64,000 nucleotides of DNA from an uncultured Paracoccaceae bacterium (GTDB lineage Bacteria; Pseudomonadota; Alphaproteobacteria; Rhodobacterales; Rhodobacteraceae): the NCBI GenBank assembly GCA_947496535.1, contig CANMDE010000001.1:372001-436000 (forward strand), given 5' to 3'. The translations under genes were made by a program, and so were the position numbers. Below the pieces are notes generated by a model. The model saw only the letters and a program-made list of their open reading frames with translations. It was not told where the DNA came from and made no database searches. Below are positions 1-8,286 of this stretch, one piece after another; positions within the stretch are counted from its first letter, which is position 1, and each line of letters opens with the position of its first letter.

Positions 1-178
1 TAACCGACCGGTTGCTGAGCAGCAGATTGACGTAACCACCAAATTCAAAGTGCATGCGATGTTGTTTGCGTCACTGGGAATTCGAAAGTGAGTTGACATC
101 AAGTTTTGCGTCGAAACTATTTTGCAGCGGGCGCTCTAGACACCCCACCCATCCCCTGCTACATCCCCGCAATCACTC

Positions 179-209
179 CACCCCGGATTCGTCCGGGGTG
201 TTGTGGTTT
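179..209 (+). terminator. Terminator-like hairpin upstream of rplB
   Basis: A perfect 9-bp stem (CACCCCGGA / TCCGGGGTG) with a TTCG tetraloop is followed by a T-rich stretch TTGTGGTTT. It lies about 85 bp before rplB. It may end the transcript of the gene to the left, or act as a leader hairpin, since a TTGACA hexamer sits at 93-98 upstream of it. The T-tract is interrupted, so terminator strength is uncertain. In bases 1-178 only a short open frame ending at 91 is seen, which could be the 3' end of an upstream gene but is not recognisable. Confidence 0.6.
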
Positions 210-284
210 GACCATCGGGCACCTACGGGGGCCTTAACCATATAGGCCTCAGCAGAGGCCGCCAAGCAAACGGAAGAAGCTAAC

Positions 285-1127
285 ATGGCACTCAAGTCGT
301 ACAAACCGACGACGCCGGGCCAGCGTGGGCTGGTGCTGATCGACCGTTCGGAGCTTTGGAAAGGACGTCCTGTCAAATCCCTTACTCAGGGTTTGACCAA
401 ATCGGGCGGTCGGAACAATACCGGACGGATCACCATGCGTCGCATTGGTGGGGGCGCAAAACGTCTCTACCGTATCGTCGATTTCAAGCGCAACAAACTG
501 GACATGTCCGCTGTTGTTGCCCGCATCGAATATGACCCGAACCGGACCGCGTTTATCGCCCTTATTCAATACGAAGATGGCACCCAGACATACATCCTTG
601 CCCCGCAGCGTTTGGCTGTTGGCGACAAGGTGATCGCATCTGCCAAGGCTGACATTAAGCCCGGCAACGCGATGCCATTCTCTGGCATGCCTATCGGGAC
701 AATCGTTCACAACATCGAAATGAAGCCAGGCAAAGGCGGCCAGATCGCCCGTGCAGCCGGCACCTACGCCCAGTTTGTTGGTCGTGATGGTGGTTACGCG
801 CAGGTACGTCTGTCTTCCGGCGAATTGCGCCTGATCCGTCAGGAATGCATGGCCACTGTCGGTGCTGTGTCCAACCCGGACAATTCAAACCAGAACTTCG
901 GTAAAGCTGGTCGTACCCGTCACAAGGGCATCCGTCCTTCTGTCCGTGGTGTCGCCATGAACCCGATCGACCACCCGCATGGTGGTGGTGAAGGCCGGAC
1001 ATCTGGTGGTCGTACGCCTGTGACACCTTGGGGTAAAGACACCAAGGGCAAGCGCACACGTAACAAAAACAAAGCGTCGCAGCGGCTTATCGTCCGTTCG
1101 CGTCACGCCAAGAAGAAGGGTCGTTAA
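285..1127 (+). CDS. rplB: 50S ribosomal protein L2
   Basis: L2 is a primary 23S rRNA-binding protein needed for subunit association and the peptidyl-transferase centre. The 280-residue product has the usual length, the N-terminal [14 protein letters not shown], and near residues 226-238 the signature [13 protein letters not shown] with the conserved histidine (about H230). A purine-rich GGAAGAAG lies before the ATG. It heads the left ribosomal block, with rpsS starting 2 nt after its stop. The expected upstream partner rplW is not in the window; instead a hairpin precedes the gene. Identification is certain from family knowledge. Confidence 0.98.
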   Translation: MALKSYKPTTPGQRGLVLIDRSELWKGRPVKSLTQGLTKSGGRNNTGRITMRRIGGGAKRLYRIVDFKRNKLDMSAVVARIEYDPNRTAFIALIQYEDGTQTYILAPQRLAVGDKVIASAKADIKPGNAMPFSGMPIGTIVHNIEMKPGKGGQIARAAGTYAQFVGRDGGYAQVRLSSGELRLIRQECMATVGAVSNPDNSNQNFGKAGRTRHKGIRPSVRGVAMNPIDHPHGGGEGRTSGGRTPVTPWGKDTKGKRTRNKNKASQRLIVRSRHAKKKGR

Positions 1128-1129
1128 TT

Positions 1130-1408
1130 ATGGCTCGTTCCGTCTGGAAAGGCCCATTCGTGGATGCCTACGTGCTGAAAAAAGCCGAAGCATCCCGCGA
1201 AAGCGGCCGCAACGAAGTGATCAAGATCTGGTCGCGTCGTTCTACCATCCTGCCTCAGTTCGTTGGCCTGACCTTCGGGGTCTACAACGGCAAGAAGCAT
1301 ATCCCCGTCAACGTCAGCGAAGACATGATTGGTCAGAAGTTTGGTGAGTATTCACCAACTCGCACCTATTACGGTCACGCTGCCGATAAGAAGGCGAAGC
1401 GCAAATGA
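1130..1408 (+). CDS. rpsS: 30S ribosomal protein S19
   Basis: S19 sits in the 30S head and contacts S13 and 16S rRNA. The product has 92 residues with the family features [12 protein letters not shown] at the N-terminus, [16 protein letters not shown] in the middle, and the basic tail after FSPTRT-like [20 protein letters not shown]. The start lies 2 nt behind the rplB stop, and the stop overlaps the rplV start by 4 nt, so the genes are probably translationally coupled. Nothing unusual was seen. Confidence 0.97.
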   Translation: MARSVWKGPFVDAYVLKKAEASRESGRNEVIKIWSRRSTILPQFVGLTFGVYNGKKHIPVNVSEDMIGQKFGEYSPTRTYYGHAADKKAKRK

Positions 1409-1785
1409 GCAAGGATAAGAACCCTCGCCGCGTGGCCGATAACGAAGCCATGGCAAAACTGCGCATGCTTCGCACGTCTCCGCAAAAGCTGAACCTTGTC
1501 GCCGCGATGATCCGTGGCAAAAAGGTCGAAGTTGCGCTGAACGATCTGACGTTCTCGAAAAAGCGGATTTCGGACGATGTGCGTAAATGCCTGCAGTCGG
1601 CTATCGCCAACGCTGAAAATAACCACAACCTTGACGTTGATGAACTGGTCGTCGCCGAGGCTTATGTCGGCAAGAACCTGACCATGAAGCGCGGACGCCC
1701 TCGGGCCCGCGGTCGTTTTGGCAAGATCATCAAGCCGTTTTCAGAACTGACCATCAAGGTGCGTCAAGTTGAGGAGCAATCATAA
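1405..1785 (+). CDS. rplV: 50S ribosomal protein L22
   Basis: L22 lines the peptide exit tunnel. The product is 126 residues and shows the family core [21 protein letters not shown] and the C-terminal beta-hairpin arginine region [15 protein letters not shown]. It starts inside the end of rpsS (ATGA overlap) and its TAA overlaps the rpsC ATG by one base. Length, order and motifs agree with alphaproteobacterial L22; no anomaly was found. Confidence 0.97.
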   Translation: MSKDKNPRRVADNEAMAKLRMLRTSPQKLNLVAAMIRGKKVEVALNDLTFSKKRISDDVRKCLQSAIANAENNHNLDVDELVVAEAYVGKNLTMKRGRPRARGRFGKIIKPFSELTIKVRQVEEQS

Positions 1786-2486
1786 TGGGTAACAAAGTAA
1801 ACCCCATCGGCATGCGTCTTCAGGTCAACCGTACCTGGGATAGCCGCTGGTACGCCGATACCAAAGACTATGGCGATCTTCTTTTGGAAGACTTGAAAAT
1901 CAAGGCATTCATCAAGAAAGAATGCGCACAGTCCGGCATCAGCCGCGTGATTATCGAACGTCCGCACAAAAAGTGCCGGGTGACGATCCACGCAGCCCGT
2001 CCTGGCGTGATCATCGGTAAGAAAGGTGCAGACATCGAAGGTCTGCGCAAGAAGCTGGCCAACCTGACAGCAAGCGAACTGCACCTCAACATCGTTGAAG
2101 TGCGCAAGCCAGAACTCGACGCAGCCTTGGTTGCCGAAAGCATTGGTCAGCAGCTGGAACGCCGGGTTTCTTTCCGTCGTGCCATGAAGCGGTCTGTTCA
2201 GAATGCGATGCGCATGGGCGCCCTGGGTATCCGGGTCAACCTTGCGGGTCGTCTGGGTGGTGCTGAAATCGCACGGACTGAATGGTATCGTGAAGGTCGT
2301 GTGCCGCTGCACACTCTTCGTGCCGACATCGACTATGCGCATTACGAGGCGAAGACGCCTTATGGGATCATCGGCATCAAGGTGTTCATCTATAAAGGTG
2401 ACATCATGGAGCATGACCCCTCCGCGCATGACCGCAAACATACTGAGCTGCAAGAGGGCGCTGTCCCTCGCGGCCCACGTCGCTAA
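1785..2486 (+). CDS. rpsC: 30S ribosomal protein S3
   Basis: S3 is a 30S head protein at the mRNA entry site. The 233-residue product starts [12 protein letters not shown], carries a type II KH domain with the GxxG loop [14 protein letters not shown] near residues 70-85, and the C-terminal S3 domain ([12 protein letters not shown], then [17 protein letters not shown]). Its start overlaps the rplV stop by one base and rplP follows after 13 nt with an AAGGAGA ribosome site. Standard length and order. Confidence 0.98.
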   Translation: MGNKVNPIGMRLQVNRTWDSRWYADTKDYGDLLLEDLKIKAFIKKECAQSGISRVIIERPHKKCRVTIHAARPGVIIGKKGADIEGLRKKLANLTASELHLNIVEVRKPELDAALVAESIGQQLERRVSFRRAMKRSVQNAMRMGALGIRVNLAGRLGGAEIARTEWYREGRVPLHTLRADIDYAHYEAKTPYGIIGIKVFIYKGDIMEHDPSAHDRKHTELQEGAVPRGPRR

Positions 2487-2499
2487 GGAGAACTGAACA

Positions 2500-2913
2500 A
2501 TGCTTCAGCCAAAGCGTACAAAATTCCGCAAGATGCACAAAGGACGGATCAAGGGCGAAGCCAAAGGCGGCTCTGATCTGAACTTCGGCACTTACGGTCT
2601 GAAAGCCACCCAGCCAGAGCGGGTCACCGCCCGCCAGATCGAAGCCGCCCGCCGGGCCATGACGCGTCACATGAAGCGCCAGGGCCGTGTGTGGATCCGT
2701 ATCTTCCCAGACACCCCAGTGACATCGAAACCTGTCGAGGTTCGTATGGGTAAAGGTAAGGGTTCGGTCGACTTCTGGGCCTGCAAGGTCAAGCCCGGCC
2801 GTGTGATGTTCGAAATCGACGGCGTGTCCGAGACAGTCGCCCGCGAGGCCCTGCGCCTTGCTGCGATGAAGCTGCCGATCAAGACACGGACGATTGTTCG
2901 GGAAGACTGGTAA
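2500..2913 (+). CDS. rplP: 50S ribosomal protein L16
   Basis: L16 helps shape the A-site tRNA region of the large subunit. The product has 137 residues with [16 protein letters not shown] at the N-terminus, the middle [19 protein letters not shown] and the C-terminal [12 protein letters not shown]. It is the last gene of the left ribosomal block: a strong terminator follows 38 nt after its stop, although in the standard order rpmC (L29) would come next. The missing neighbour is found about 5.2 kb downstream. Confidence 0.98.
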   Translation: MLQPKRTKFRKMHKGRIKGEAKGGSDLNFGTYGLKATQPERVTARQIEAARRAMTRHMKRQGRVWIRIFPDTPVTSKPVEVRMGKGKGSVDFWACKVKPGRVMFEIDGVSETVAREALRLAAMKLPIKTRTIVREDW

Positions 2914-2950
2914 GCGCGCCAAATACGGCCCGAACCGCCTAAAAACAAAG

Positions 2951-2980
2951 AACCCCCGCCGAGAAATCGGTGGGGGTTTT
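2951..2980 (+). terminator. Intrinsic terminator after rplP
   Basis: A 12-bp stem with one G-T pair (AACCCCCGCCGA / TCGGTGGGGGTT), a GAAA tetraloop and a trailing T run form a classical rho-independent terminator. It ends the rplB-rplP block, showing that the two ribosomal blocks are separate transcription units. Confidence 0.9.
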
Positions 2981-3241
2981 ACTTTTGGGGCACAACGCTA
3001 GGTTATCTGGATGTCTTACGATCGGGCTGGATGCGGCGGCCGCGATGGAGACAGCGCCAAAAGATTGACCGGGGCAGAGCTTTCTTGCAAGGATTGTCAC
3101 TGAGATAAGAGAGGAACTTCGCAAGGAGTTTCCTAAATAAGCTATCCAAATTGGAGCTGACTCAAGCGGATACCCGGCTAATACGGCGTCTTCATGATGT
3201 TGATCGATCGCTGCAGTTCATGCGAACAGTAGTTTTGCGCC

Positions 3242-3418
3242 TTACCGCCCGCCAGCCTTCGCTTCGGCATAGCGTTCCCGCGTCCGGTTAAACACGGCGA
3301 TCAGTCGTTCGTCGCTGCGGCAGATGTCGGCGACCTGATTTGCAAATGAGTGGTCACTCTGGCCATAAAATGCTTCGGCAGCATCGTCGGCGATGGTCTT
3401 TTTCGTCTCAATCGTCAT
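3242..3418 (-). CDS. Small hypothetical protein (58 aa)
   Basis: A 58-residue acidic and helical product starting MTIETKKTIADDAAEAFYG and ending RERYAEAKAGGR. The ATG is preceded on the minus strand by AAGGAG about 9 nt upstream, a very good ribosome site, and the frame is compact and closed. The family was not recognised. It lies alone in the gap between the terminator behind rplP and an oxygenase-like gene on the same strand. The base composition fits coding DNA. It is too short for firm conclusions, but the ribosome site makes it likely real. Confidence 0.6.
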   Translation of the reverse strand: MTIETKKTIADDAAEAFYGQSDHSFANQVADICRSDERLIAVFNRTRERYAEAKAGGR

Positions 3419-3537
3419 CCTGAATACTCCTTACTTTAAACGTCTGTTGCCAAGCAATTTGGCAATAATGGGGCAAATTCCGCGATACTAGACAAAAGAA
3501 CAGTTAAAATGGGGTTGCGAGCGGGTTCGCGCCACCA

Positions 3538-4161
3538 TCATTCCCACGCGTAATTGAAGCTAATCGAAATTCGTTCGTCCTCTTCTGCCATGTTCATGGG
3601 GACTTCGTGGCGCAGCCAGCTTTCCCAAAGCAGGACATCGCCCACCTCGGGTGCGATGTAGATAAACTGACGCAGCTCGTCCCGTGCCTCTTGCAGGCGC
3701 GGCGGGGCTGCCATCATCATCGCTGACCGAGGATCTTCGAATTTGATTGCGCTGGCCCCTTGAGGTACCGCGACATAGGTTGTGCCGCTGATCACGCTAT
3801 GGGGATGGATATGTGACGTGTGGATGCCACCCGGTGGCAGAATGTTGATCCAGATATCCTCTAATTTTAGGGCCTTGTCGCCCAGATCGAACTGTACGTC
3901 CTTGGCAAAGGCTGCCACATGGGCATCCAGTGTTTTGACCAGATCAGCAAATATTGGAAATCGCCAAGGCAGATCGGTCAGCGACGCGTAAGACGTGTAG
4001 CCGGGGTATCCGTTGTCGTCGCACCAGTTCTGACCCGCCTCATCATCATCAGCTATCACAAGGCAGGAGTTATGCAATTCGGCCTGATCGATAGGGGCAT
4101 CGAACGCGGCCATTTTGGCGCGGTAGAGGCGAGTGGCGAAAAGCGATCTGATTTCAGACAT
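3538..4161 (-). CDS. Putative 2-oxoglutarate/Fe(II) oxygenase-like protein (TIGR02466 type)
   Basis: The 207-residue product resembles the TIGR02466 family, cupin-fold proteins thought to be 2-oxoglutarate- and iron-dependent oxygenases. Seen: a His-rich strand IHTSHIHPHSVISGTTYV near residues 113-130, a distal histidine in SWLRHEVP (about H185) and an arginine in DERISISFNY (about R197), arranged as metal ligands and co-substrate arginine would be. The substrate is unknown; related proteins are often called tail-fibre- or tetratricopeptide-associated hydroxylases. It is on the minus strand inside the gap of the ribosomal cluster and has no obvious operon partner. Confidence 0.75.
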   Translation of the reverse strand: MSEIRSLFATRLYRAKMAAFDAPIDQAELHNSCLVIADDDEAGQNWCDDNGYPGYTSYASLTDLPWRFPIFADLVKTLDAHVAAFAKDVQFDLGDKALKLEDIWINILPPGGIHTSHIHPHSVISGTTYVAVPQGASAIKFEDPRSAMMMAAPPRLQEARDELRQFIYIAPEVGDVLLWESWLRHEVPMNMAEEDERISISFNYAWE

Positions 4162-4347
4162 GAGTTTGCTGATAACGGTCCGAAGTGCGAAGTGCGAGTA
4201 ACATTTTCGGTTTTGTATCTGTAATTGTTTGAAAATTGATCAGAATTTTGGCGCCGTCAGTGAAAATTCGCCGCTGCGTCAATTTGCTGTTGCACCGCAG
4301 CATGGCTTGGGCCACTTGTTGGACAAATTTTTACGAACGGATGAATT

Positions 4348-5103
4348 ATGACCAAGGTTTTGAAAACCATTGCAGTTATCTCAGCGTTTGGTGCAGGCGC
4401 CGCACAGGCGGCCACCGTTGACGTGTCTTACGATCAGGATGTTGGCTACACCATGTCTGACGGCATCCGTGAAGATACTGCCACCTATGCGACCGATCTT
4501 GTTGGCGCAGTGATTACGGCAAACTACACGGATGGCACCAGTGAGACCTCTGTCTGGACCCAGTTCACGACCTGGACAGCAGGCGTTGTCGCCGATGGTT
4601 ACGACCTTAGCTACAAGTGGTGGGGGTTTGAGCTGCTGACCGACAACCGCTTGGCATCACTGGCTTTTGACCTTGCCCCTGCGGGTGTCATTTTCGACGC
4701 TGTCGTGAGTGGGGATAGCGATGTGAGCACTACCGGGACCAAAGGTGGATCGCCTTTGTCGCTTGATGAATATGGCAGCCCGCTGGTTGAGAATACTTCG
4801 CTTGCCGGGACTGTGACGGCTGAATATGACGGTCTTGTGCAGCTGGATGGTGAAGAGCCAGCTGGGGACGCTTTCACAAATCTGCTTATCGACTTCACCG
4901 GCACATCCGAAGGCGGCCTGCTGGGCGGTGTGACCTTGGTATTTGACACCGACGTTCTGGCCGGAGGTGCAGCTGACCTAACGGCTGTGATGGATGAGAT
5001 CGCGGCCGTTCCGCTGCCTGCAGCCGGTTGGTTGCTGCTGGCTGGATTAGGCGGTTTGTTCGCGACCCGTCGGGTCAAGGCAGAGCAGCCTGCGCTTGCC
5101 TAA
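4348..5103 (+). CDS. VPLPA-CTERM exported protein
   Basis: The 251-residue product has a signal peptide (about residues 1-22, KTIAVISAFGAGAAQAA) and ends with a VPLPA-CTERM sorting signal: VPLPA at residues 221-225, a hydrophobic segment WLLLAGLGGLFA and a basic RR tail. Such proteins are processed by a dedicated exosortase-like membrane enzyme, known from family studies, and anchored or released at the cell surface. The middle is acidic and Thr/Gly/Ser-rich and matches no domain I know. No exosortase is visible in this window. A good terminator follows 27 nt after the stop. Confidence 0.85.
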   Translation: MTKVLKTIAVISAFGAGAAQAATVDVSYDQDVGYTMSDGIREDTATYATDLVGAVITANYTDGTSETSVWTQFTTWTAGVVADGYDLSYKWWGFELLTDNRLASLAFDLAPAGVIFDAVVSGDSDVSTTGTKGGSPLSLDEYGSPLVENTSLAGTVTAEYDGLVQLDGEEPAGDAFTNLLIDFTGTSEGGLLGGVTLVFDTDVLAGGAADLTAVMDEIAAVPLPAAGWLLLAGLGGLFATRRVKAEQPALA

Positions 5104-5130
5104 GCGCTGACAAAGCTGAAGAGATTTTAA

Positions 5131-5160
5131 GCCTCCGCATCGCTGCGGAGGCTTTTTCTT
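5131..5160 (+). terminator. Intrinsic terminator after the VPLPA-CTERM gene
   Basis: A perfect 9-bp stem GCCTCCGCA / TGCGGAGGC with a TCGC loop is followed by TTTTTCTT. It lies between two convergent genes and, because an A-run precedes it, may weakly serve the minus-strand gene as well. Confidence 0.9.
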
Positions 5161-5176
5161 GTTCTGTTACTCGGGG

Positions 5177-5425
5177 TTATGGTTGGGTTTGGGACACCAG
5201 ATAGGCGTAGATTTCGTCCTTTAGCAGTATCCGTTCTTTACGTAATTCAGCCATGTGATCGTCTGAGGTTGGTTCGATATCCGTCTCGGCCCGATGCACT
5301 GCACGATTGGCTTCGTGATAGGCGTCGTAGAGTTTTGCGAAATGGGCATCGCCATCACGCAGTTCGCGCATTTTGGCGATATGTTCGGGAAATTCCTCGG
5401 CCAATTCGTGAGGGGTGTGGGACAT
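5177..5425 (-). CDS. YdcH/DUF465 family small protein
   Basis: The 82-residue product MSHTPHELAEEFPEHIAKMR resembles the YdcH/DUF465 family, short all-helical cytosolic proteins of unknown function: an N-terminal HELAEEFPEH segment, FAKLYDAYHEANRAVHRAE in the middle and a C-terminal LRKERILLKDEIYAYL helix. The ribosome site AAAGGAGCC lies just before the ATG. It converges with the VPLPA-CTERM gene and shares its terminator region. Confidence 0.8.
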   Translation of the reverse strand: MSHTPHELAEEFPEHIAKMRELRDGDAHFAKLYDAYHEANRAVHRAETDIEPTSDDHMAELRKERILLKDEIYAYLVSQTQP

Positions 5426-5554
5426 GGATGGCTCCTTTTCAATTTAGAAGTCATCTTAGTTAGGACGGGTTGCGAGGTCGTTGATGCAGGTCAAGTGGCG
5501 TGGCAGGGCGCAACGTTCGGTGGGTGTTGCGTCGGCGCAGAGGGCAGACCTTGC

Positions 5555-5708
5555 GCGAATCGATGGTTAACGCCTGTGTTTATTGGTTAAATCGGCGCCC
5601 GAAACCGGTCGGCCATGCGTCGGCAAAACGTCGGACCCCATCGCGCGGTCGGTTCGATTTTGGCCCGTTAACGCAACGCGCGGCGGCGTTTGTGAATGTA
5701 GGGTTAAA
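5555..5708 (+). promoter_or_regulatory. Intergenic regulatory module A with 11-bp phased GTCGG repeats
   Basis: This stretch aligns with 29974-30122 over about 150 bp. The best parts are three GTCGG pentamers at 5608, 5619 and 5630 (spacing exactly 11 bp), the block GTCGGCAAAACGTCGG (5619-5634), and the identical box TTAACGCAACGCGCGG (5668-5683). A 28-base core at 5607-5634 matches the other copy at 25 positions. It lies in a 400-bp gene-free gap upstream of the lamin-tail/Hint gene. Direct repeats at one helical turn are typical of OmpR/PhoB-type regulators, which is an inference here; no regulator gene is nearby. The rest of 5426-5826 shows nothing recognisable. Confidence 0.55.
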
Positions 5709-5826
5709 ATTGGGGTAGGCGCGGGGAACAAATTCAGAGCTGCTCGGACGCAACCTTAGACGCTTGATACGTAAAAGTTGCGCAAAAGGAGAAACTGTTA
5801 TCTAATTTTCCCGCGGGAGGCGACAC

Positions 5827-7044
5827 ATGGCGGATACTCTACTTGGCGGCATAGTGATCAACGAAATTCTTGCTGATCCCAATACGTCTTCGACATCTGG
5901 TTTCGATACCAACGGGGATGGCATTTTTGATAATGAAGATGAGTTCGTCGAACTGCTAAACACCTCTGCTACGGCCATTGATATTGGCGGGTTAGAGCTT
6001 TGGGATGCGGGCAACGGCAACTGGTTCACATTCCCGACCGGAACCATCCTGCAGCCTGGCGCACACGCGATGGTCATGACCGGATTTGAATCCGCGACGC
6101 TGACGGGTGATGCAGGGGACCAGTTTTTTTATGCTGAGCGCAGCAGCCCGCTGATCAACAACGGCGGCGATAATGTGGTCGTATATGATCCAGCTGGCGA
6201 TGAATATATCTCTGCCAGATTTAATGGCGACGCGCTGGATGATCCGACCACATATTCCGGGTTTTCGGGCACGGCTACCCAATCAGGCAGTGGTGAAAAC
6301 TTCGGCTCGGACAGTGATGGATCCTCGATTCAACGGAGTCCGGACGGGGCAGATACATTTGTAAACAATGAGACGCCAACCCCCGGTACGACAAATGTCT
6401 GTTTTACTGACGGTACATTGTTCGAGACGTCAAATGGCTCCGCCATGATCGAAGACCTGCGACCGGGGGACCTGTTGCAGACATATGGCGGTCGGCTTGT
6501 GGCGATCAAATGGATATGGGCGCGGCATTGGTCAGCGGCCGATCTGCGCCAAAATCCCAAGCTTTGGCCAGTTAAGATCAAACGTCATGCGCTTGGACAG
6601 GGGCTGCCGCGGCGCGATATTTGTGTTTCTCAGCAGCACCGCATCTTGGTGTGTTCGCGGATAGCGGAGCGGATGTTCGGGCAGCCTGATGTTCTTGTCC
6701 GCGCAAAGGACCTGTTGGACATGGATGGGGTTGAGCTGGTTCCGGATAGTGATGGGCTCACTTACTTCCACATATTGTTTGAGGCGCATGAGGTGATTTT
6801 GGCCGAAGGTATTCCCGCAGAAAGCCTGTATCTGGGGCCCGAAACGATGAAGGTGCTCAGCCCCGAAGCGATTGAGGATATCTGCACGATCTATGGGGTG
6901 GCACCGGAACGTTTGAGCGATATGGCTGCCGATCCCGCTGGGCTATTCGTTTCAGGAAAACGGGCTCGTCAGCTGGCGTATCGGCATGTGAAGAATGGGC
7001 AGCCTTTGCATCGGCAGGTGCCGCATGAGTTGGTGGTGGCATAA
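5827..7044 (+). CDS. Lamin-tail / Hint-domain secreted-type protein
   Basis: The 405-residue product has an N-terminal lamin-tail-like domain (GGIVINEILADPNT near residue 8, DEFVELLNTSATAIDIGGLELWD at about 38-60, then FPTGTILQPGAHAMV) and a C-terminal Hint-type domain beginning at CFTDGTLFETSNG (about residue 192). The Hint domain has AMIEDLRPGDLLQTYGG, then a late VSQQHRILV, and ends in a helical GPETMKVLSPEAIEDI. In related proteins the Hint domain is a self-splicing or processing module. There is no classical signal peptide, so a type I or other secretion route is likely. A strong GGGAGG precedes the ATG. Module A lies upstream. Confidence 0.85.
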   Translation: MADTLLGGIVINEILADPNTSSTSGFDTNGDGIFDNEDEFVELLNTSATAIDIGGLELWDAGNGNWFTFPTGTILQPGAHAMVMTGFESATLTGDAGDQFFYAERSSPLINNGGDNVVVYDPAGDEYISARFNGDALDDPTTYSGFSGTATQSGSGENFGSDSDGSSIQRSPDGADTFVNNETPTPGTTNVCFTDGTLFETSNGSAMIEDLRPGDLLQTYGGRLVAIKWIWARHWSAADLRQNPKLWPVKIKRHALGQGLPRRDICVSQQHRILVCSRIAERMFGQPDVLVRAKDLLDMDGVELVPDSDGLTYFHILFEAHEVILAEGIPAESLYLGPETMKVLSPEAIEDICTIYGVAPERLSDMAADPAGLFVSGKRARQLAYRHVKNGQPLHRQVPHELVVA

Positions 7045-7128
7045 TTCGCTAATTTGGAATTCTGGGCGCTGCCGGGTCTATCGTCCGGGCGAGAGGTTTG
7101 CGAGTTTAGTCTGCTATTGAAACTTCTT

Positions 7129-7854
7129 TCACTCGGCTGACATGCCGCAGAACTTCGTAAGACCTTCGAGTTCGGAGCGCTCGAATTTACTTTGCGCATA
7201 TCTCCAAACGAAACTGCCGTCCTCGTTCACGCGCCAAATACGCGGAGATTGCTCGCCAACAAACCTGCCGAGGTTAAGGTCATTGGGGGTGCTCAGACGC
7301 ATCGTCGTCTTAGGGTCCAGGTCGACAGTGTAGTAATTGCTTTCAACGACAAAGCACTCTTCAACAAAATTCGCATCCTGGAACTCGTTGGCGAGCGGTG
7401 CCTTAAGACTAAATGTGATCAGTTGAAGAGTGCCGGCTAAGATCGCGGTAGAAACCACTCCTAGCAAGGCGGCGGATCGGAATTCGATTATTGCGATCGA
7501 TCCTGCGGCGAAGAACCCACTAAGAATGGCGAATTCCCGACCACAATTAGAATACCTGTCGTAGCCACCGGATAATCCGCCGAAAAGGCACGCTGTGTAT
7601 CCTGGTAGAGGGCCTATTAGCCATAACAACACGAAGGCAGCAGCCATACCGCTCAGCGGTACGGATCGTCGCAGTATTGCCAATACAAGAGCGCTCAAAC
7701 AAATAGCCAACGCACACCGCGTCCCGAGCATCAATGTCGCTTCATGCGCAATAGCCCCGCTTGTCCCCTGCACAATGTATATGAGTGCTCCCAAACTCGC
7801 GGCGCTTATGGTGTAGAGAAGTATGCGAGCGCTTGGAACGAAGTACTTTGCCAT
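7129..7854 (-). CDS. Hypothetical membrane protein
   Basis: The 241-residue product was not recognised. It shows about five hydrophobic segments in the first 150 residues (for example ILLYTISAASLGALIYIV, ALAICLSALVLAIL, MAAAFVLLWLIG, and an AALLGVVSTAILAGTLQLI stretch). A soluble C-terminal part of about 80 residues has a Trp-rich piece RIWRVNEDGSFVWRYAQ. Its base composition is lower in GC than the ribosomal genes around it, so it may have been acquired. It points away from rpmC; their upstream regions face each other. It could be a defence or toxin-type membrane protein, but nothing supports a definite role. Confidence 0.6.
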   Translation of the reverse strand: MAKYFVPSARILLYTISAASLGALIYIVQGTSGAIAHEATLMLGTRCALAICLSALVLAILRRSVPLSGMAAAFVLLWLIGPLPGYTACLFGGLSGGYDRYSNCGREFAILSGFFAAGSIAIIEFRSAALLGVVSTAILAGTLQLITFSLKAPLANEFQDANFVEECFVVESNYYTVDLDPKTTMRLSTPNDLNLGRFVGEQSPRIWRVNEDGSFVWRYAQSKFERSELEGLTKFCGMSAE

Positions 7855-7968
7855 TGAGTTATTGTCTCATTTTTTTATGTTTTATTGTGTTCGTGGTTGT
7901 TAGCCGGTGGATTTGCAGGATTTGTGCAGAGTGCGGCGACAACTTGTGTAAGGTGCTTCAATAACCCC

Positions 7969-7997
7969 TTGCCACACACCCCCAACCCTCCTATACG
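7969..7997 (+). promoter_or_regulatory. Candidate promoter of the rpmC-rpmD operon
   Basis: TTGCCA (7969-7974, five of six matches to the -35 consensus) and TATACG (7992-7997, four of six to -10) are separated by exactly 17 bp. They lie about 80 bp before rpmC, where a separate promoter is required because the left ribosomal block ends in a terminator. The region between it and rpmC is C-rich and shows no hairpin I would call. Confidence 0.55.
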
Positions 7998-8076
7998 GCC
8001 CACTTCTACCCACTCCATCGGGAATCAGGTGACGTTTCGTACGGCCTGCCGGTGATGTTGAAAAAGGAATATGGCG

Positions 8077-8283
8077 ATGGATGCCAGTGAACTGCGGGAC
8101 AAGACACCCGATCAGCTTCGTGAGGAGCTGAAAAATCTGAAAAAAGAATCCTTCAACCTGCGCTTTCAGCAGGCCACTGGCCAGTTGGAAAACACCGCAG
8201 GCATTCGCAATGCACGTCGCAACGCCGCGAAGGTCAAAACCATTCTGAACGAAAAGGCCGCTGCTGCGGCATCGGAGGCTTAA
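8077..8283 (+). CDS. rpmC: 50S ribosomal protein L29
   Basis: L29 binds 23S rRNA near the exit tunnel. The 68-residue form [21 protein letters not shown] ends [24 protein letters not shown] and an alanine-rich tail, typical of alphaproteobacterial L29. An ATG six bases earlier at 8071 is in frame, but AAGGA (8064-8068) lies only 2 nt from it and 8 nt from 8077, so 8077 is preferred. rpsQ follows 3 nt after the stop. Confidence 0.93.
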   Translation: MDASELRDKTPDQLREELKNLKKESFNLRFQQATGQLENTAGIRNARRNAAKVKTILNEKAAAAASEA

Positions 8284-8286
8284 TCT

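Noticed and set aside
2..91. Open frame at the left window edge, ending LFASLGIRK
   Set aside because: Only 29 codons are visible and they match nothing I know; it could be the end of an upstream gene but cannot be supported.
2939..3124. Minus-strand frame across the rplP terminator
   Set aside because: It runs through the terminator stem and has biased composition; a shadow frame.
5560..5592. TTAAC and TTAAA near module A as a CtrA site
   Set aside because: The two halves are 16 bases apart, which does not fit TTAA-N7-TTAA.
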